A DNA stretch of 64,000 nucleotides from contig CAVVFX010000020.1 in the NCBI GenBank assembly GCA_963747535.1, forward strand, positions 620,001 to 684,000, read 5' to 3'. Of this stretch, positions 7,328 to 16,080 are shown in pieces. The stretch's first letter is position 1. The number at the start of each line of letters is the position of its first letter. This DNA is from CAVVFX01 sp963747535. GTDB lineage: Bacteria; Acidobacteriota; Terriglobia; Bryobacterales; Bryobacteraceae. Made by a program: the position numbers and the translations under genes. The notes beneath the pieces were generated by a model. It was given only the letters and a program-made list of their open reading frames with translations. It was not told where the DNA came from and made no database searches.

Positions 7328-9868
7328 CTACGCTACCTTGCTGCTGACATCTACTTCTTCGTTCGCGGGCGTCACATCGATGCGCATACCGTAGAACGAC
7401 CGGTGCACGAAGAACATCGAGATCACGAGGAAGATAGCCGCCAGAATGTCGGTAAACATGTTACCCTGCGTTGCCGACACAGATACCGCCAATTGTACCG
7501 CCAGCAAGCCGAACAGCGTGGTGAACTTGATGATCGGGTTCATCGCCACCGAAGACGTATCCTTGAACGGATCGCCTACCGTGTCGCCGACCACCGTGGC
7601 ATCGTGCAGAGGGGTGCCTTTCTGCTTCAGGACGGTCTCCACAATCTTCTTGGCGTTATCCCATGCTCCACCGGCGTCGGCCATGAAGATGGCTTGATAA
7701 AGCCCGAAAAGCGCGATGGAAATCAGGTAACCGATAAAGAAGTACGGCTCCACGAAGGCAAATGCCAGCGTCGAGAAGAACACCACCAGGAAAATATTCC
7801 ACATTCCCTTCTGCGCGTACTTGGTGCAGATTTCAACCACCTTCTTACTGTCGGTGATCGAGGCTTTCTCGCTGCCTTCGTCCAGACGGATGTTGGCCTT
7901 GATAAACTCGACCGCACGATATGCACCCGTAGTAACGGCCTGGATCGACGCGCCGGTGAACCAGTAGATCACTGCGCCACCCATCATCAAACCGAGCAGG
8001 AACGGCGGATGCAGGATCGAGAGATTGCCGATCAACTCCGGCTTGAGACCCTGCGTCAGCATGACGATGATGGAGAAGATCATCGTCGTTGCACCGACCA
8101 CCGCGGTGCCGATGAGGACCGGTTTAGCGGTCGCCTTGAACGTGTTGCCCGCTCCGTCATTTTCTTCGAGCAAATCCTTCGCGACCTCAAACCTCGGATC
8201 GAAACCGAATTCCTTCTTGATTTTCCCTTCAATGCCGGGAATCGCTTCGATGGTCGAAAGTTCGTAGACCGATTGGGCATTATCGGTAACCGGACCGTAC
8301 GAATCGACCGCGATGGTCACCGGCCCCATACCCAGGAATCCGAAGGCCACGAGGCCGAAGGCGAAGACCGCCGGGGCCATCATCAGCGATGCCAGACCCA
8401 GGGTGCTGACGCCGTACGCGATGCTCATGAGCAGCAGCATGGCCACGCCGAGCCAATAAGCGCTGAAATTGCCCGCCACCAGGCCTGACAGGATACCGAG
8501 CGATGCGCCGCCTTCTCGTGACGATGTGACAATTTCCTTCACGTGGCTGGAATTCACCGAGGTGAAAACCTTGACCAGTTCCGGAATGATCGCACCTGCC
8601 AGTGTGCCGCAGGTGATCACCGAAGAGAGTTTCCACCACAACGACGGATCGTCGCCGATATTGGGGATGAGAAGGTACGAAACGATGTACGTCAGGACCA
8701 CTGAAACGATGGACGTCAGCCAGACCAGGGTGGTCAGCGGAGCTTCATAGTCCATCTTCGACGCAGTGCCGTATTTGGCGCGCGCTATGGCGTCGTTGAT
8801 GAAGTAGGAGACGCCGGACGAGACGATCATCATGATGCGCATGCAGAAAATCCACACCAGCAGATCCACCTTGAGAGCGTCGCTCTTGACCGCCAGCAGG
8901 ATGAAGGAGATCAGCGCCACGCCGGTTACGCCGTAGGTCTCGAAACCATCGGCGCTGGGTCCGACCGAGTCGCCGGCGTTGTCGCCGGTGCAGTCGGCAA
9001 TCACACCCGGGTTGCGCGCATCGTCTTCCTTGATTTTGAACACGATCTTCATCAGGTCCGACCCGATATCGGCGATCTTGGTGAAGATTCCGCCGGCGAC
9101 GCGGAGGGCCGCGGCGCCAAGCGATTCGCCGATCGCGAAGCCGATGAAACAGGGTCCGGCATAGTCGCCAGGAACGAATAACAGGATGAAAAGCATGATC
9201 AGCAGCTCAACGCTGATCAGCACCATTCCGATACTCATGCCGGCCTGCAACGGAATCGCGTAGCAGGGGAAAGGTTTGCCTTTCAGGCTGGCGAATGCGG
9301 TCCGTGAATTGGCGAAGGTGTTGACGCGGATGCCATACCATGCCACGCCATAGCTGCCACAAATTCCGATGACGCTGAACAGCAGGATGACGATCACGCG
9401 GAAGGCGTCGAAATGCAGCAGAACACCGAAGTAGAGCACGATCACGAACCCAATGAAGAGTTCCAGGATCATCAGGAATTTGCCCTGCGTGAGCAGATAG
9501 GTCTTACAGGTCTCGTAGATCAGTTCGGAGATTTCCAGCATCGAGGCGTGAACCGGAAGGTTCCGCAATTTGGTGTAGCTGACGAGTCCGAATACCAGCC
9601 CAAGCGCTGAGACCAGGAGTCCGACCATCAACAAGGTGCGGCCATTGGTGCCACCCATAAACGTGGCTTGGGAGAGATCGGGAAGCTTCAGGTTCGCTTC
9701 CCCACCGGCCTCCTGCGCGAACAGCGCGGGTGAGCCTGTGAGCAGAAAAAGAATCGTCAAAAGAATCTGCGACAAACGCATTCTTCGGTTTGATGCGCCG
9801 ACAGCATCGTGGGCGACCGATCTGGCCGCCGGCAACGACGCGAAAGCGCGAGCACGGCATGTTTCCAT
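7328..9868 (-). CDS. hppA: Divergent membrane-bound pyrophosphatase (ion-pumping)
   Basis: Integral membrane PPase that couples pyrophosphate hydrolysis to cation export. About 16 hydrophobic segments are seen. Recognisable catalytic blocks are DIGSDLMK and EDDARNPGVIADCTGDNAGD, and near the C-terminus DAGGAWDNAKK and GDTVGDPFKDT. Several signature positions differ from canonical enzymes: the usual DxGADLVGKVE reads DIGSDLMKIVF, and DNAGGIAEM reads DNAQSVYEL. GNTFKA carries the Lys usually linked to K+-independence. At 846 aa it is longer than the usual 660-770. The ATG at 9868 has GGAGGT eight bases upstream; an internal ATG at 9781 would start right at the hydrophobic signal-like segment. 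Confidence 0.85.
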   Translation of the reverse strand: METCRARAFASLPAARSVAHDAVGASNRRMRLSQILLTILFLLTGSPALFAQEAGGEANLKLPDLSQATFMGGTNGRTLLMVGLLVSALGLVFGLVSYTKLRNLPVHASMLEISELIYETCKTYLLTQGKFLMILELFIGFVIVLYFGVLLHFDAFRVIVILLFSVIGICGSYGVAWYGIRVNTFANSRTAFASLKGKPFPCYAIPLQAGMSIGMVLISVELLIMLFILLFVPGDYAGPCFIGFAIGESLGAAALRVAGGIFTKIADIGSDLMKIVFKIKEDDARNPGVIADCTGDNAGDSVGPSADGFETYGVTGVALISFILLAVKSDALKVDLLVWIFCMRIMMIVSSGVSYFINDAIARAKYGTASKMDYEAPLTTLVWLTSIVSVVLTYIVSYLLIPNIGDDPSLWWKLSSVITCGTLAGAIIPELVKVFTSVNSSHVKEIVTSSREGGASLGILSGLVAGNFSAYWLGVAMLLLMSIAYGVSTLGLASLMMAPAVFAFGLVAFGFLGMGPVTIAVDSYGPVTDNAQSVYELSTIEAIPGIEGKIKKEFGFDPRFEVAKDLLEENDGAGNTFKATAKPVLIGTAVVGATTMIFSIIVMLTQGLKPELIGNLSILHPPFLLGLMMGGAVIYWFTGASIQAVTTGAYRAVEFIKANIRLDEGSEKASITDSKKVVEICTKYAQKGMWNIFLVVFFSTLAFAFVEPYFFIGYLISIALFGLYQAIFMADAGGAWDNAKKIVETVLKQKGTPLHDATVVGDTVGDPFKDTSSVAMNPIIKFTTLFGLLAVQLAVSVSATQGNMFTDILAAIFLVISMFFVHRSFYGMRIDVTPANEEVDVSSKVA

Positions 9869-9876
9869 TCAGCAGT

Positions 9877-9882
9877 ACCTCC
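9877..9882 (-). promoter_or_regulatory. Ribosome binding site deciding the hppA start
   Basis: GGAGGT on the minus strand, eight bases before the ATG at 9868. It supports the long N-terminus rather than the internal ATG at 9781, which has no comparable site. The remaining gap up to 10161 shows no gene. Confidence 0.6.
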
Positions 9883-10161
9883 AGGGGATTTTGTTACTCC
9901 CCGGTATATTTAAAGAAATCACAATATCACCAAATTCCATTGAATCAAACGAGCGGGTTTTTACATATCCGCATACCAAGAAAGTATGCAAGGAACCAAC
10001 CCGCGGTGCGCAAACCCCCAACAAACTGCGCCACACCACCCAACTGTAGCCTACAACAATCCCTAACCCTCCGCCAGCCAACAGTTTGCCATTGATTTGC
10101 CTAACGGCTGCTGCCCAACCGGGCATTGAAAAAGCGCCGGCTAACGTGAGCCGCGACTTCG

Positions 10162-10533
10162 CTACTCCGTTTCTCGTTTAACGCCGCCGTTTAGAGAGCA
10201 CCAATCCCAACAAGAAACCGATACCAAGCGCAGCCAGCACCGCCCGCTCCTCGTGATTGGCAGAAATCGGGTTTGTGGTTCCGTGATCTCGACTATACCT
10301 ATGGGCAAGACGACAAGTCCACCGCCGCCGCCACCACCTTGCTGGTCGCCTTTCTTCCCTGCGCCCCCACCACCCCCGAAGCCATATCGAACTTTCGCAA
10401 CCGGCAGGACAGTCCTGGTTTCAAGCCGGATCGGTTCTCCGAAGACCATCTTTGCGTCAGCGCGGTCAACGATGGACTTAAAGACTTCTTCGAACGGATT
10501 TAATGAAATCGGTGTTTCTGTCGCTTGTAGCAT
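10162..10533 (-). CDS. GerW/YtfJ-family protein, probably frameshifted near its C-terminus
   Basis: The N-terminal 90 residues match the GerW (sporulation protein YtfJ) family: VFGEPIRLETRTVLPVAKV, then a Gly-rich stretch (GFGGGGGAGKKG and a run of seven Gly) and VVLPIGIVEI. After RFLPI the reading frame turns into a Trp/Cys/Arg-rich tail unlike the family. In the -1 frame the same DNA encodes NHEERAVLAALGIGFLLG followed by LVLSKRRR and a stop at 10178, a good membrane anchor with a basic end. A one-base deletion, a sequencing error, or -1 frameshifting would explain this. The function in non-sporulating bacteria is unknown. Confidence 0.7.
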   Translation of the reverse strand: MLQATETPISLNPFEEVFKSIVDRADAKMVFGEPIRLETRTVLPVAKVRYGFGGGGGAGKKGDQQGGGGGGGLVVLPIGIVEITEPQTRFLPITRSGRCWLRLVSVSCWDWCSLNGGVKRETE

Positions 10534-11047
10534 ACTGCCAGCATAAAACGTTGAGAATCATCTCGAGGCTCGACGGCCGGCAGCAGCGAGACCGCGGAGA
10601 AGCGGCGCACGGTGGCCTCCTTCCCCGGCAGGAATGATCCGGAAACTGTCGGCCAAACTTCGCTCTCGAAAGGCGCAAGTTTCCGACACATTGGACGTGG
10701 TCTGCCCCGCGATTAGCGGCTATCCGCGTCTCGTTCGGGAACAGAAGCGCCATTCCTGTCCCCGTCGCCGCTGGGCTTCAGCCCAACCGCTGCAAGACCG
10801 TTCGTGCCTTCCGCACAACTCAACACTCTGCCGCGCCGTCGGGCCATTCGCAATCGTCAACCCGCACTGCCGCGTACAACTCAGGTCTTCACCACAGCAG
10901 GCGGCGCCTGGCTTTCGCGCCTTGGCAGGCCAGGTCCGAAGTGAATTACGCAATTCAACTACGCAAACTTGATAGGTTTACCTGCTCCGCAGCCTGGCCG
11001 ACCACAAAAGGTCAACGGCCTGATCCACACAAAATAAGGCGTTCGAT
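10534..11047. other. Gene-poor gap with a dispersed repeat
   Basis: No supported gene in about 510 bases. It holds repeat copy B (10641-10721) and a small GGGCTTCAGCCC hairpin around 10774. The rest has only short open frames without family resemblance or ribosome binding sites. Confidence 0.5.
10641..10721. repeat. Dispersed intergenic repeat, copy B
   Basis: Second copy of the element at 7197-7284, in the same orientation. It shares GGCCAAACTTCGCTC, GCAAGTTTC, ACATTGGAC and GATTAGCGGCT. Both copies lie outside coding sequence. Confidence 0.55.
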
Positions 11048-12127
11048 CTACATTCTCTTCTCCCCATGCTCTGCAAGGAACCGGTCAATCTGTTGGCACG
11101 CCTCTGCAGGGATCTGACATTTTGCCAACTGCACGACCGTCCACGCACAGGCCAACGAAAGCCTGACCGGCCGGCCATCAACCTGCACCGGTTGCTCCGG
11201 AGGCTCCGACGCGAAACGAGTCACTTCAGCCCTCACACCGTCAACTGGACAGGTGCGGTTTAGCAGCGCCACAAAAGCTGGCCCCCGCCAGCGAAAGACT
11301 TCGTCCTTCGGAGTTAGTTTCGACACCAGATACTGACCGAAAGCCTGCAACAGCCGATCGCCGGTTGCGCATCGATAGCGCAAATTGACACTCTCCACCC
11401 GGTTCACTAGAAATACCGCGGCGTAATAACCGGATTCTGCTCCTACCCGCGACGCAATCTCGCGTTCAGCTTTCTCGAACGAGGGAAGTCCCGAAACTCG
11501 ATCGACATCCTGATTCCCGCGATTTCCAGAAGCGATCAGGGCTGCCTCCTCCGCCCGCCGGAGCATTTCGGCATTACGTGCGTGCTGCCGCCGCGCCTCA
11601 TCCGATAAGGATTTCAGGGAATCGCCAAGACGGGCGCGCAGAAGCCGGATGTCGTCCAACTGCCTGGCGCCCTCCACCTGCTTCTGAATAGACTGGAGCG
11701 CCTGTACCGATTGACCGCCCGCTTCAGCCAATGCCATGAGGGTTTGGCTGAGCATCTCGATCATGCAGCGAAGTTCAACCGTTTGAGCAGCTTGCACACG
11801 CTGGGCCTCCCGGTTGTAATTCGCCAGGGCTTCGCACCCGGCTTCTGCAATGGCGATTAACTCGGCGGGCTCCTTTTGCGCCTGCAGAGCAGCCGACAGG
11901 TTCTGAAGATTCGCGCGAAACTCCAGGTATTCCTCTCTGTCGAAGGCCAAGGCATGCTTGGCGATCCCCCCCAGCAACAGCGTGCAAACCCCAAGGAGGG
12001 GGTTAGTACTATCAGTACGGTATTCGTTTAGATATTTGCGAATGGATAAAACTGCCACAAATGTTCTATCGGCACTTTGCGAAGATCTAAGGAGAGCATT
12101 TGTGGTAGAAGATGTCATTTCCGTCAC
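11048..12127 (-). CDS. Degenerate GGDEF-domain protein
   Basis: 359 aa. An Ala/Gln/Arg-rich helical region (about 65-200, probably coiled coil) precedes a C-terminal domain with the GGDEF fold pattern. DRVSGLPSF (209-217) corresponds to the D.LTGLPNR start, and TGDRLLQAFGQYL to the following helix. The signature loop reads RGPAF (281-285) in place of GGDEF. Without the catalytic acidic residues it should not make cyclic di-GMP; it may bind nucleotide or act as a scaffold. The start is GTG 12127, with an ATG three codons on as an alternative. It is divergent from the next gene, with only 37 bases between starts, so regulation is probably shared. Confidence 0.65.
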   Translation of the reverse strand: MTEMTSSTTNALLRSSQSADRTFVAVLSIRKYLNEYRTDSTNPLLGVCTLLLGGIAKHALAFDREEYLEFRANLQNLSAALQAQKEPAELIAIAEAGCEALANYNREAQRVQAAQTVELRCMIEMLSQTLMALAEAGGQSVQALQSIQKQVEGARQLDDIRLLRARLGDSLKSLSDEARRQHARNAEMLRRAEEAALIASGNRGNQDVDRVSGLPSFEKAEREIASRVGAESGYYAAVFLVNRVESVNLRYRCATGDRLLQAFGQYLVSKLTPKDEVFRWRGPAFVALLNRTCPVDGVRAEVTRFASEPPEQPVQVDGRPVRLSLACAWTVVQLAKCQIPAEACQQIDRFLAEHGEKRM

Positions 12128-12164
12128 AATTTCATTATTTCCAAAGTTTCGTAAAGGTTAGAAC

Positions 12165-12476
12165 ATGGACTTGGCAAAGATCATCGCTGAATTAAGAGCC
12201 GAGTTGCAGAGTTTTGATACTGCCATCGCCTCCATCGAAGAGCTAGCGCGTTTACAGAACCTCTACGATGCCGACATCCCGGCAGATATCCAGTCAGAGC
12301 TCAAAGCGGCTCCCCCTGGACCGGATCCCGAAGATCCCGCCCCAGTGAAGCGCCGCCGTGGACGCCCGCGGAAGATCGAGCCTCGGGAGTCCGGGGAGAC
12401 TCCCCCGCCAAAGGAACCCGGTGCCGCCGACTCGGGCGCCAACTCGAGCGACGACTCGACGGCGTCGGCCGCTTAG
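12165..12476 (+). CDS. Small AT-hook-like protein
   Basis: 103 aa. The helical N-terminus (1-50) could dimerise. It is followed by a Pro-rich linker and KRRRGRPRK, a classical AT-hook that binds the minor groove of AT-rich DNA. The tail is low-complexity, acidic and Ser-rich. The start has AAAGG seven bases upstream. It is divergently transcribed from the degenerate GGDEF gene. A nucleoid or regulatory role is inference. Confidence 0.6.
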   Translation: MDLAKIIAELRAELQSFDTAIASIEELARLQNLYDADIPADIQSELKAAPPGPDPEDPAPVKRRRGRPRKIEPRESGETPPPKEPGAADSGANSSDDSTASAA

Positions 12477-12562
12477 TTAGCGCAGCCTTTCCTGATTACT
12501 CGGGGCTCGGAATCAGGGACGGGGGGCGACCTTCGCTTCTTCGTCCGTGTAAATATAGTCCC

Positions 12563-14452
12563 ATGCGCTTTGCCCTGATTCTTGCCGCCACGACGCTATT
12601 CGCGCAGGCCCCGACGCCGGTCCCAGCCGTTCGTATTACGCCTGAAGAACGTCAGACGATTGAACAGAAGACCGGCGAACTCGACGCGGCCCTCAGCCCG
12701 CTTCGCGGCAAAGTCGCGGACGACCTTCTGGTCGATGCCGAAGTCTATCTCAAGGCCGCCCGCTGGATCGCTCGCTACGACGAGTTCTACTCCAAGGCTT
12801 ACGTCGCGCAAACACTCTATGTCCTCGATGCCGGCCTGCAGCGCGCCAAAGAACTCGCCTCCGGCCAGCCCACCTGGCCCAGGCGAACCGGTTCCTTTGT
12901 CCGCGCTTATCGTTCGCGTGTCGACGGCAGCGTGCAACCGTACGCCGTGTCGGTCCCCGACAATATCCAACCCGGGACGCCGGAGTGGCTTGAGGTCAAT
13001 TTGCACGGCCGCGGTGCGACCCTCAACGAGGTCAGCTTCATTTACTCGCACGACCATGCCAAACCTGCGCCGGCCGATCACGAAGTCATCAAACTGGACG
13101 TTTTCGGACGCGCGAATGTCGCCTACCGATGGGCCGGCGAGACCGAGGTCTTCGAAGCCATTGAAAGCGTCCGCAAACGCTATCAAATCGATCCTGCGCG
13201 GATCGCGCTGCGCGGCTTTTCGATGGGAGGGGGCGGCGCCTGGCACCTGGGACTCCACTTTCCGGACCAATGGGCGGTCGTCGAGGCCGGCGCTGGTTTC
13301 GTCGAAACCAAAGTGCACGGCAAGGTCGAGAATCCGCCAGTCTATGCGACCATTTACGACGTCATGAATTCAGCGCTCAATGCCGTCAATACTCCCACAG
13401 TCGGATACGGCGGCCAGGACGATCCTCAGTTGCGCGCATCGGTGTTCGTGCGCGAGCAGTTGCAGCGTGAAGGCTATCACTTCCAGGCCGACGGTCTGAA
13501 CTTCAGGGCGACCGATCTCAATGCCATCTTCCTGGTTGGCCCGCACACCCAGCACAAGTGGCATCCCGACAGTAAGAAGGTCTCCGATGCTTTCGTGCTG
13601 CAAAATCAGTCCCACGGAATCAAGTCGCCGGCTGCGCTGCGGTTTGTCACCTATACGGAGCGCTACAACCACTGCTTCTGGGTGACCGTCGACCAGCTTG
13701 AGCACGACTATGAAAGAGCCCAGGTGGACGCGAAGCAGGCCGACAATTCCAACGTCGATGTTACGACCCGCAACGTCGCGCGTCTCACGCTGCGCGGCGA
13801 AAAGCCGATGCTGGCTTTCGTCATCGATGGCCAGTCTTTCCCGGTTAAAGATTCCGAAACCTTCGAGAAGACGGCCGGCAAATGGCGTGTGGCGAACCAT
13901 ACCCACTCCCTCGAAAAGTCGCACGGACTCCAGGGCCCCATCGACGACGCCTTCATGGAAGCATTCCTCTGCGTGAAGCCGGCGGACACGGAAGCGCACT
14001 CCCCGGTGAATGATTTCGCGCTGAAGGAACTCGATCGCTTCTCCCAGGATTTTCCCAGGTACATGCGCGCCGACGTTCCGGTGAAGACGGTTGCGCAAGT
14101 GACTCCGGCCGATCAGAGTTCCGAATCGATCGTGGCTTTCGGTACACCTGCCACTAATCCGCTAATCGCCCGCGCCGTGAAAGCCACCCCGATTCACTGG
14201 ACCGCGAAATCCATTACCGTCGGCGCCCGTGAGTTTGATGCTGCGACGCATATGCTGTCGATGATCTACCCCAACCCCAACAACCCCAAGCGCTATATCG
14301 TCCTTAATAGCGGCCACACATTCCACGAAGCCGATTTCAAAGGCACTAACGTTCTGCTATATCCGCGCATCGGAGATTGGGCTGTTACGGATGTCACCAC
14401 GGGCAAAGTGGTGGCCGAGGGAGTCTTCGACCGCAACTGGAAATTGCCATAG
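12563..14452 (+). CDS. Secreted alpha/beta-hydrolase, prolyl-oligopeptidase/esterase type
   Basis: 629 aa with a short signal peptide ending AQAP. The nucleophile elbow GFSMGGGGAW places the catalytic Ser at about 220, preceded by VNLHGRG (oxyanion-side strand) and a DPARIALRG segment typical of feruloyl-esterase-like and S9-like hydrolases. A second half (about 370-629) has beta-rich segments and a C-terminal NSGHTFHEADF motif that may supply the His. The substrate is unknown; a plant-polymer or peptide ester is plausible. It stands alone between an AT-hook gene and a converging gene. Confidence 0.75.
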   Translation: MRFALILAATTLFAQAPTPVPAVRITPEERQTIEQKTGELDAALSPLRGKVADDLLVDAEVYLKAARWIARYDEFYSKAYVAQTLYVLDAGLQRAKELASGQPTWPRRTGSFVRAYRSRVDGSVQPYAVSVPDNIQPGTPEWLEVNLHGRGATLNEVSFIYSHDHAKPAPADHEVIKLDVFGRANVAYRWAGETEVFEAIESVRKRYQIDPARIALRGFSMGGGGAWHLGLHFPDQWAVVEAGAGFVETKVHGKVENPPVYATIYDVMNSALNAVNTPTVGYGGQDDPQLRASVFVREQLQREGYHFQADGLNFRATDLNAIFLVGPHTQHKWHPDSKKVSDAFVLQNQSHGIKSPAALRFVTYTERYNHCFWVTVDQLEHDYERAQVDAKQADNSNVDVTTRNVARLTLRGEKPMLAFVIDGQSFPVKDSETFEKTAGKWRVANHTHSLEKSHGLQGPIDDAFMEAFLCVKPADTEAHSPVNDFALKELDRFSQDFPRYMRADVPVKTVAQVTPADQSSESIVAFGTPATNPLIARAVKATPIHWTAKSITVGAREFDAATHMLSMIYPNPNNPKRYIVLNSGHTFHEADFKGTNVLLYPRIGDWAVTDVTTGKVVAEGVFDRNWKLP

Positions 14453-14558
14453 GACATGCCGTGGGTCAGCCAATCTTGGCTGCAGCCGCCTTTTTTGGGC
14501 GGCCTTCACCGCTTGCAGAACACCCTTGCTGCATCTCCGGCCCTGCCTTCCGGTCCCT

Positions 14559-15038
14559 CTATTCGAAGAGTTTAATCTGATCTTTCGTCTCCGGCTTTTT
14601 GGTTCTCCCGGACTTGCCTCCTACCACCCCGAGCACGTGAATGTCGCGCAGCGCCTCCCGCGGGACGAAGATCCGCTGGTTGTTGGAGAACGGATCGGGA
14701 GGAACAAAGGAGAAACCGTAGGCGTCGATCTGGAGCAGATTATTCGGCAAAATCCCCTCCATCAGGTCGTTGTCGCGGAACAGCATCCGTACCCACAGAC
14801 CCTCCATCTTGGGCCGCGTATGGAAAACTTTACGATCATCATGGCTCTCCGCAGCCGGAAATTCACGTACAAAGGCCACCCATTTGACCTCGCGATAACC
14901 CATGACCAGGATGGTCCCATCTGGCTTAAGTATTTCAATTCCATTAGGTTGCAGGTAGTGCTGGGGACTCGCAAAGCCATGCACCGGCTCCCGCTCGAAC
15001 CGCCGGATGAAGACTTTCTTGGTAGTGGACGGAGACAA
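14559..15038 (-). CDS. Conserved acidobacterial protein of unknown function (DUF6982-like)
   Basis: 159 aa, soluble, no signal peptide. The pattern RRFEREPVHGF, YLQPNGIEIL, VKWVAFVREF, TRPKMEGLWVRMLFRD, ILPNNLLQ and NNQRIFVPREAL resembles a beta-barrel-like domain family I remember from Acidobacteria, often near pilus or PilZ-type proteins. The assignment is tentative. The C-terminus is Lys/Thr-rich. It is divergent from xerD, with a 64-base intergenic region. Confidence 0.65.
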   Translation of the reverse strand: MSPSTTKKVFIRRFEREPVHGFASPQHYLQPNGIEILKPDGTILVMGYREVKWVAFVREFPAAESHDDRKVFHTRPKMEGLWVRMLFRDNDLMEGILPNNLLQIDAYGFSFVPPDPFSNNQRIFVPREALRDIHVLGVVGGKSGRTKKPETKDQIKLFE

Positions 15039-15102
15039 TAGCCGGCTCCTCTCACTTTAAATATGTTTCAAACATTTTTGCGGGTATTGTATCATTGGCA
15101 CG

Positions 15103-16062
15103 ATGCGCAATGCGGCCAAATCCGTCGAGGCTCTTCCTGCGCTCCCTCTTCTGCGGGAGTTCCTCAACTTTTGCAGAATTGAAAAAGGACTTTCGGCCAA
15201 TTCGCTCCAGGCCTACGCCCGCGATCTGCGGCGTTTCGGCGCCTTCGCCGGCAGCCCCAAGGTGGGGGAAGTCCCGGCGGCAACTTCCGACGCGGCGATT
15301 CCCGGGCGTGAAACCCTCCATCTCTATCTCACCACCTTATACCGCGCCGGCCTTTCGGGCCGTTCAGTGGCGCGCCATCTCGCCAGCATCCGCAGCTACT
15401 ACGGCTTCCTTTTACAGGAATCCCGGATCACCGTCGACCCTTCCGACAACATCGCCACTCCCAAACAGTGGCAGAACATACCTAAGTTCCTCAACCGCGA
15501 GCAGGTCGACGCGCTGCTCGCCGCCCCTTCTAAAAGCAACGTCACACTGAAACCCAACGGCCTCCGGGACCAAGCCATGCTGGAACTTCTCTACGCCACC
15601 GGACTGCGCGTTTCGGAACTGTGCAGTCTGCGCATGACCGACCTGGAAGCCGAGTTCGGAGTCCTCCGCGTCACCGGCAAAGGAAATAAGCAGCGGATCG
15701 TGCCCATCGGCCGCCCGGCACTCGCCGCCGTTGAAGAATGGCAGCGTACAGGCCGTCCGCAAATGCTGAAGAAGCACCGGGCCAGTCCTTATCTTTTCGT
15801 CACCAGTCGAGGTGGCGCAATGACCCGCCAGATGTTCTGGACCCTCCTGAAAGGCTATGGACGGAAAGCGGGAATCTTCCACAATCTTTCCCCCCACGTC
15901 CTGCGACATAGCTTCGCGACCCACCTCCTCGAAGGCGGCGCGGACCTCCGCAGCGTACAAACCATGCTCGGGCACGCCGATATTTCGACCACCCAGGTAT
16001 ACACCCATGTCATGCGGTCCCGCTTGCGGAATATCGTCGATGAGCATCATCCCCGTGCGTAA
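15103..16062 (+). CDS. xerD: Tyrosine recombinase XerD-like
   Basis: Site-specific recombinase resolving chromosome dimers. N-terminal SAM-like DNA-binding domain (about 15-105) and C-terminal catalytic domain with the full active site: Arg169 (YATGLRVSEL), Lys193 (TGKGNKQR), His265-Arg268 (HVLRHSFATHL), His291 (LGHADISTTQVYTHV) and nucleophile Tyr300. 319 aa is close to the usual 300. It is followed after 18 bases by the CCA/poly(A) polymerase gene, so probably an operon. Context suggests the housekeeping recombinase, not a phage integrase. Confidence 0.9.
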   Translation: MRNAAKSVEALPALPLLREFLNFCRIEKGLSANSLQAYARDLRRFGAFAGSPKVGEVPAATSDAAIPGRETLHLYLTTLYRAGLSGRSVARHLASIRSYYGFLLQESRITVDPSDNIATPKQWQNIPKFLNREQVDALLAAPSKSNVTLKPNGLRDQAMLELLYATGLRVSELCSLRMTDLEAEFGVLRVTGKGNKQRIVPIGRPALAAVEEWQRTGRPQMLKKHRASPYLFVTSRGGAMTRQMFWTLLKGYGRKAGIFHNLSPHVLRHSFATHLLEGGADLRSVQTMLGHADISTTQVYTHVMRSRLRNIVDEHHPRA

Positions 16063-16080
16063 CCCTATGGAGAACGCCCG

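Noticed and set aside
7295..8488. 397-aa plus-strand open frame
   Set aside because: It lies antisense inside the pyrophosphatase gene, with His/Arg/Gln-rich composition and no family resemblance.
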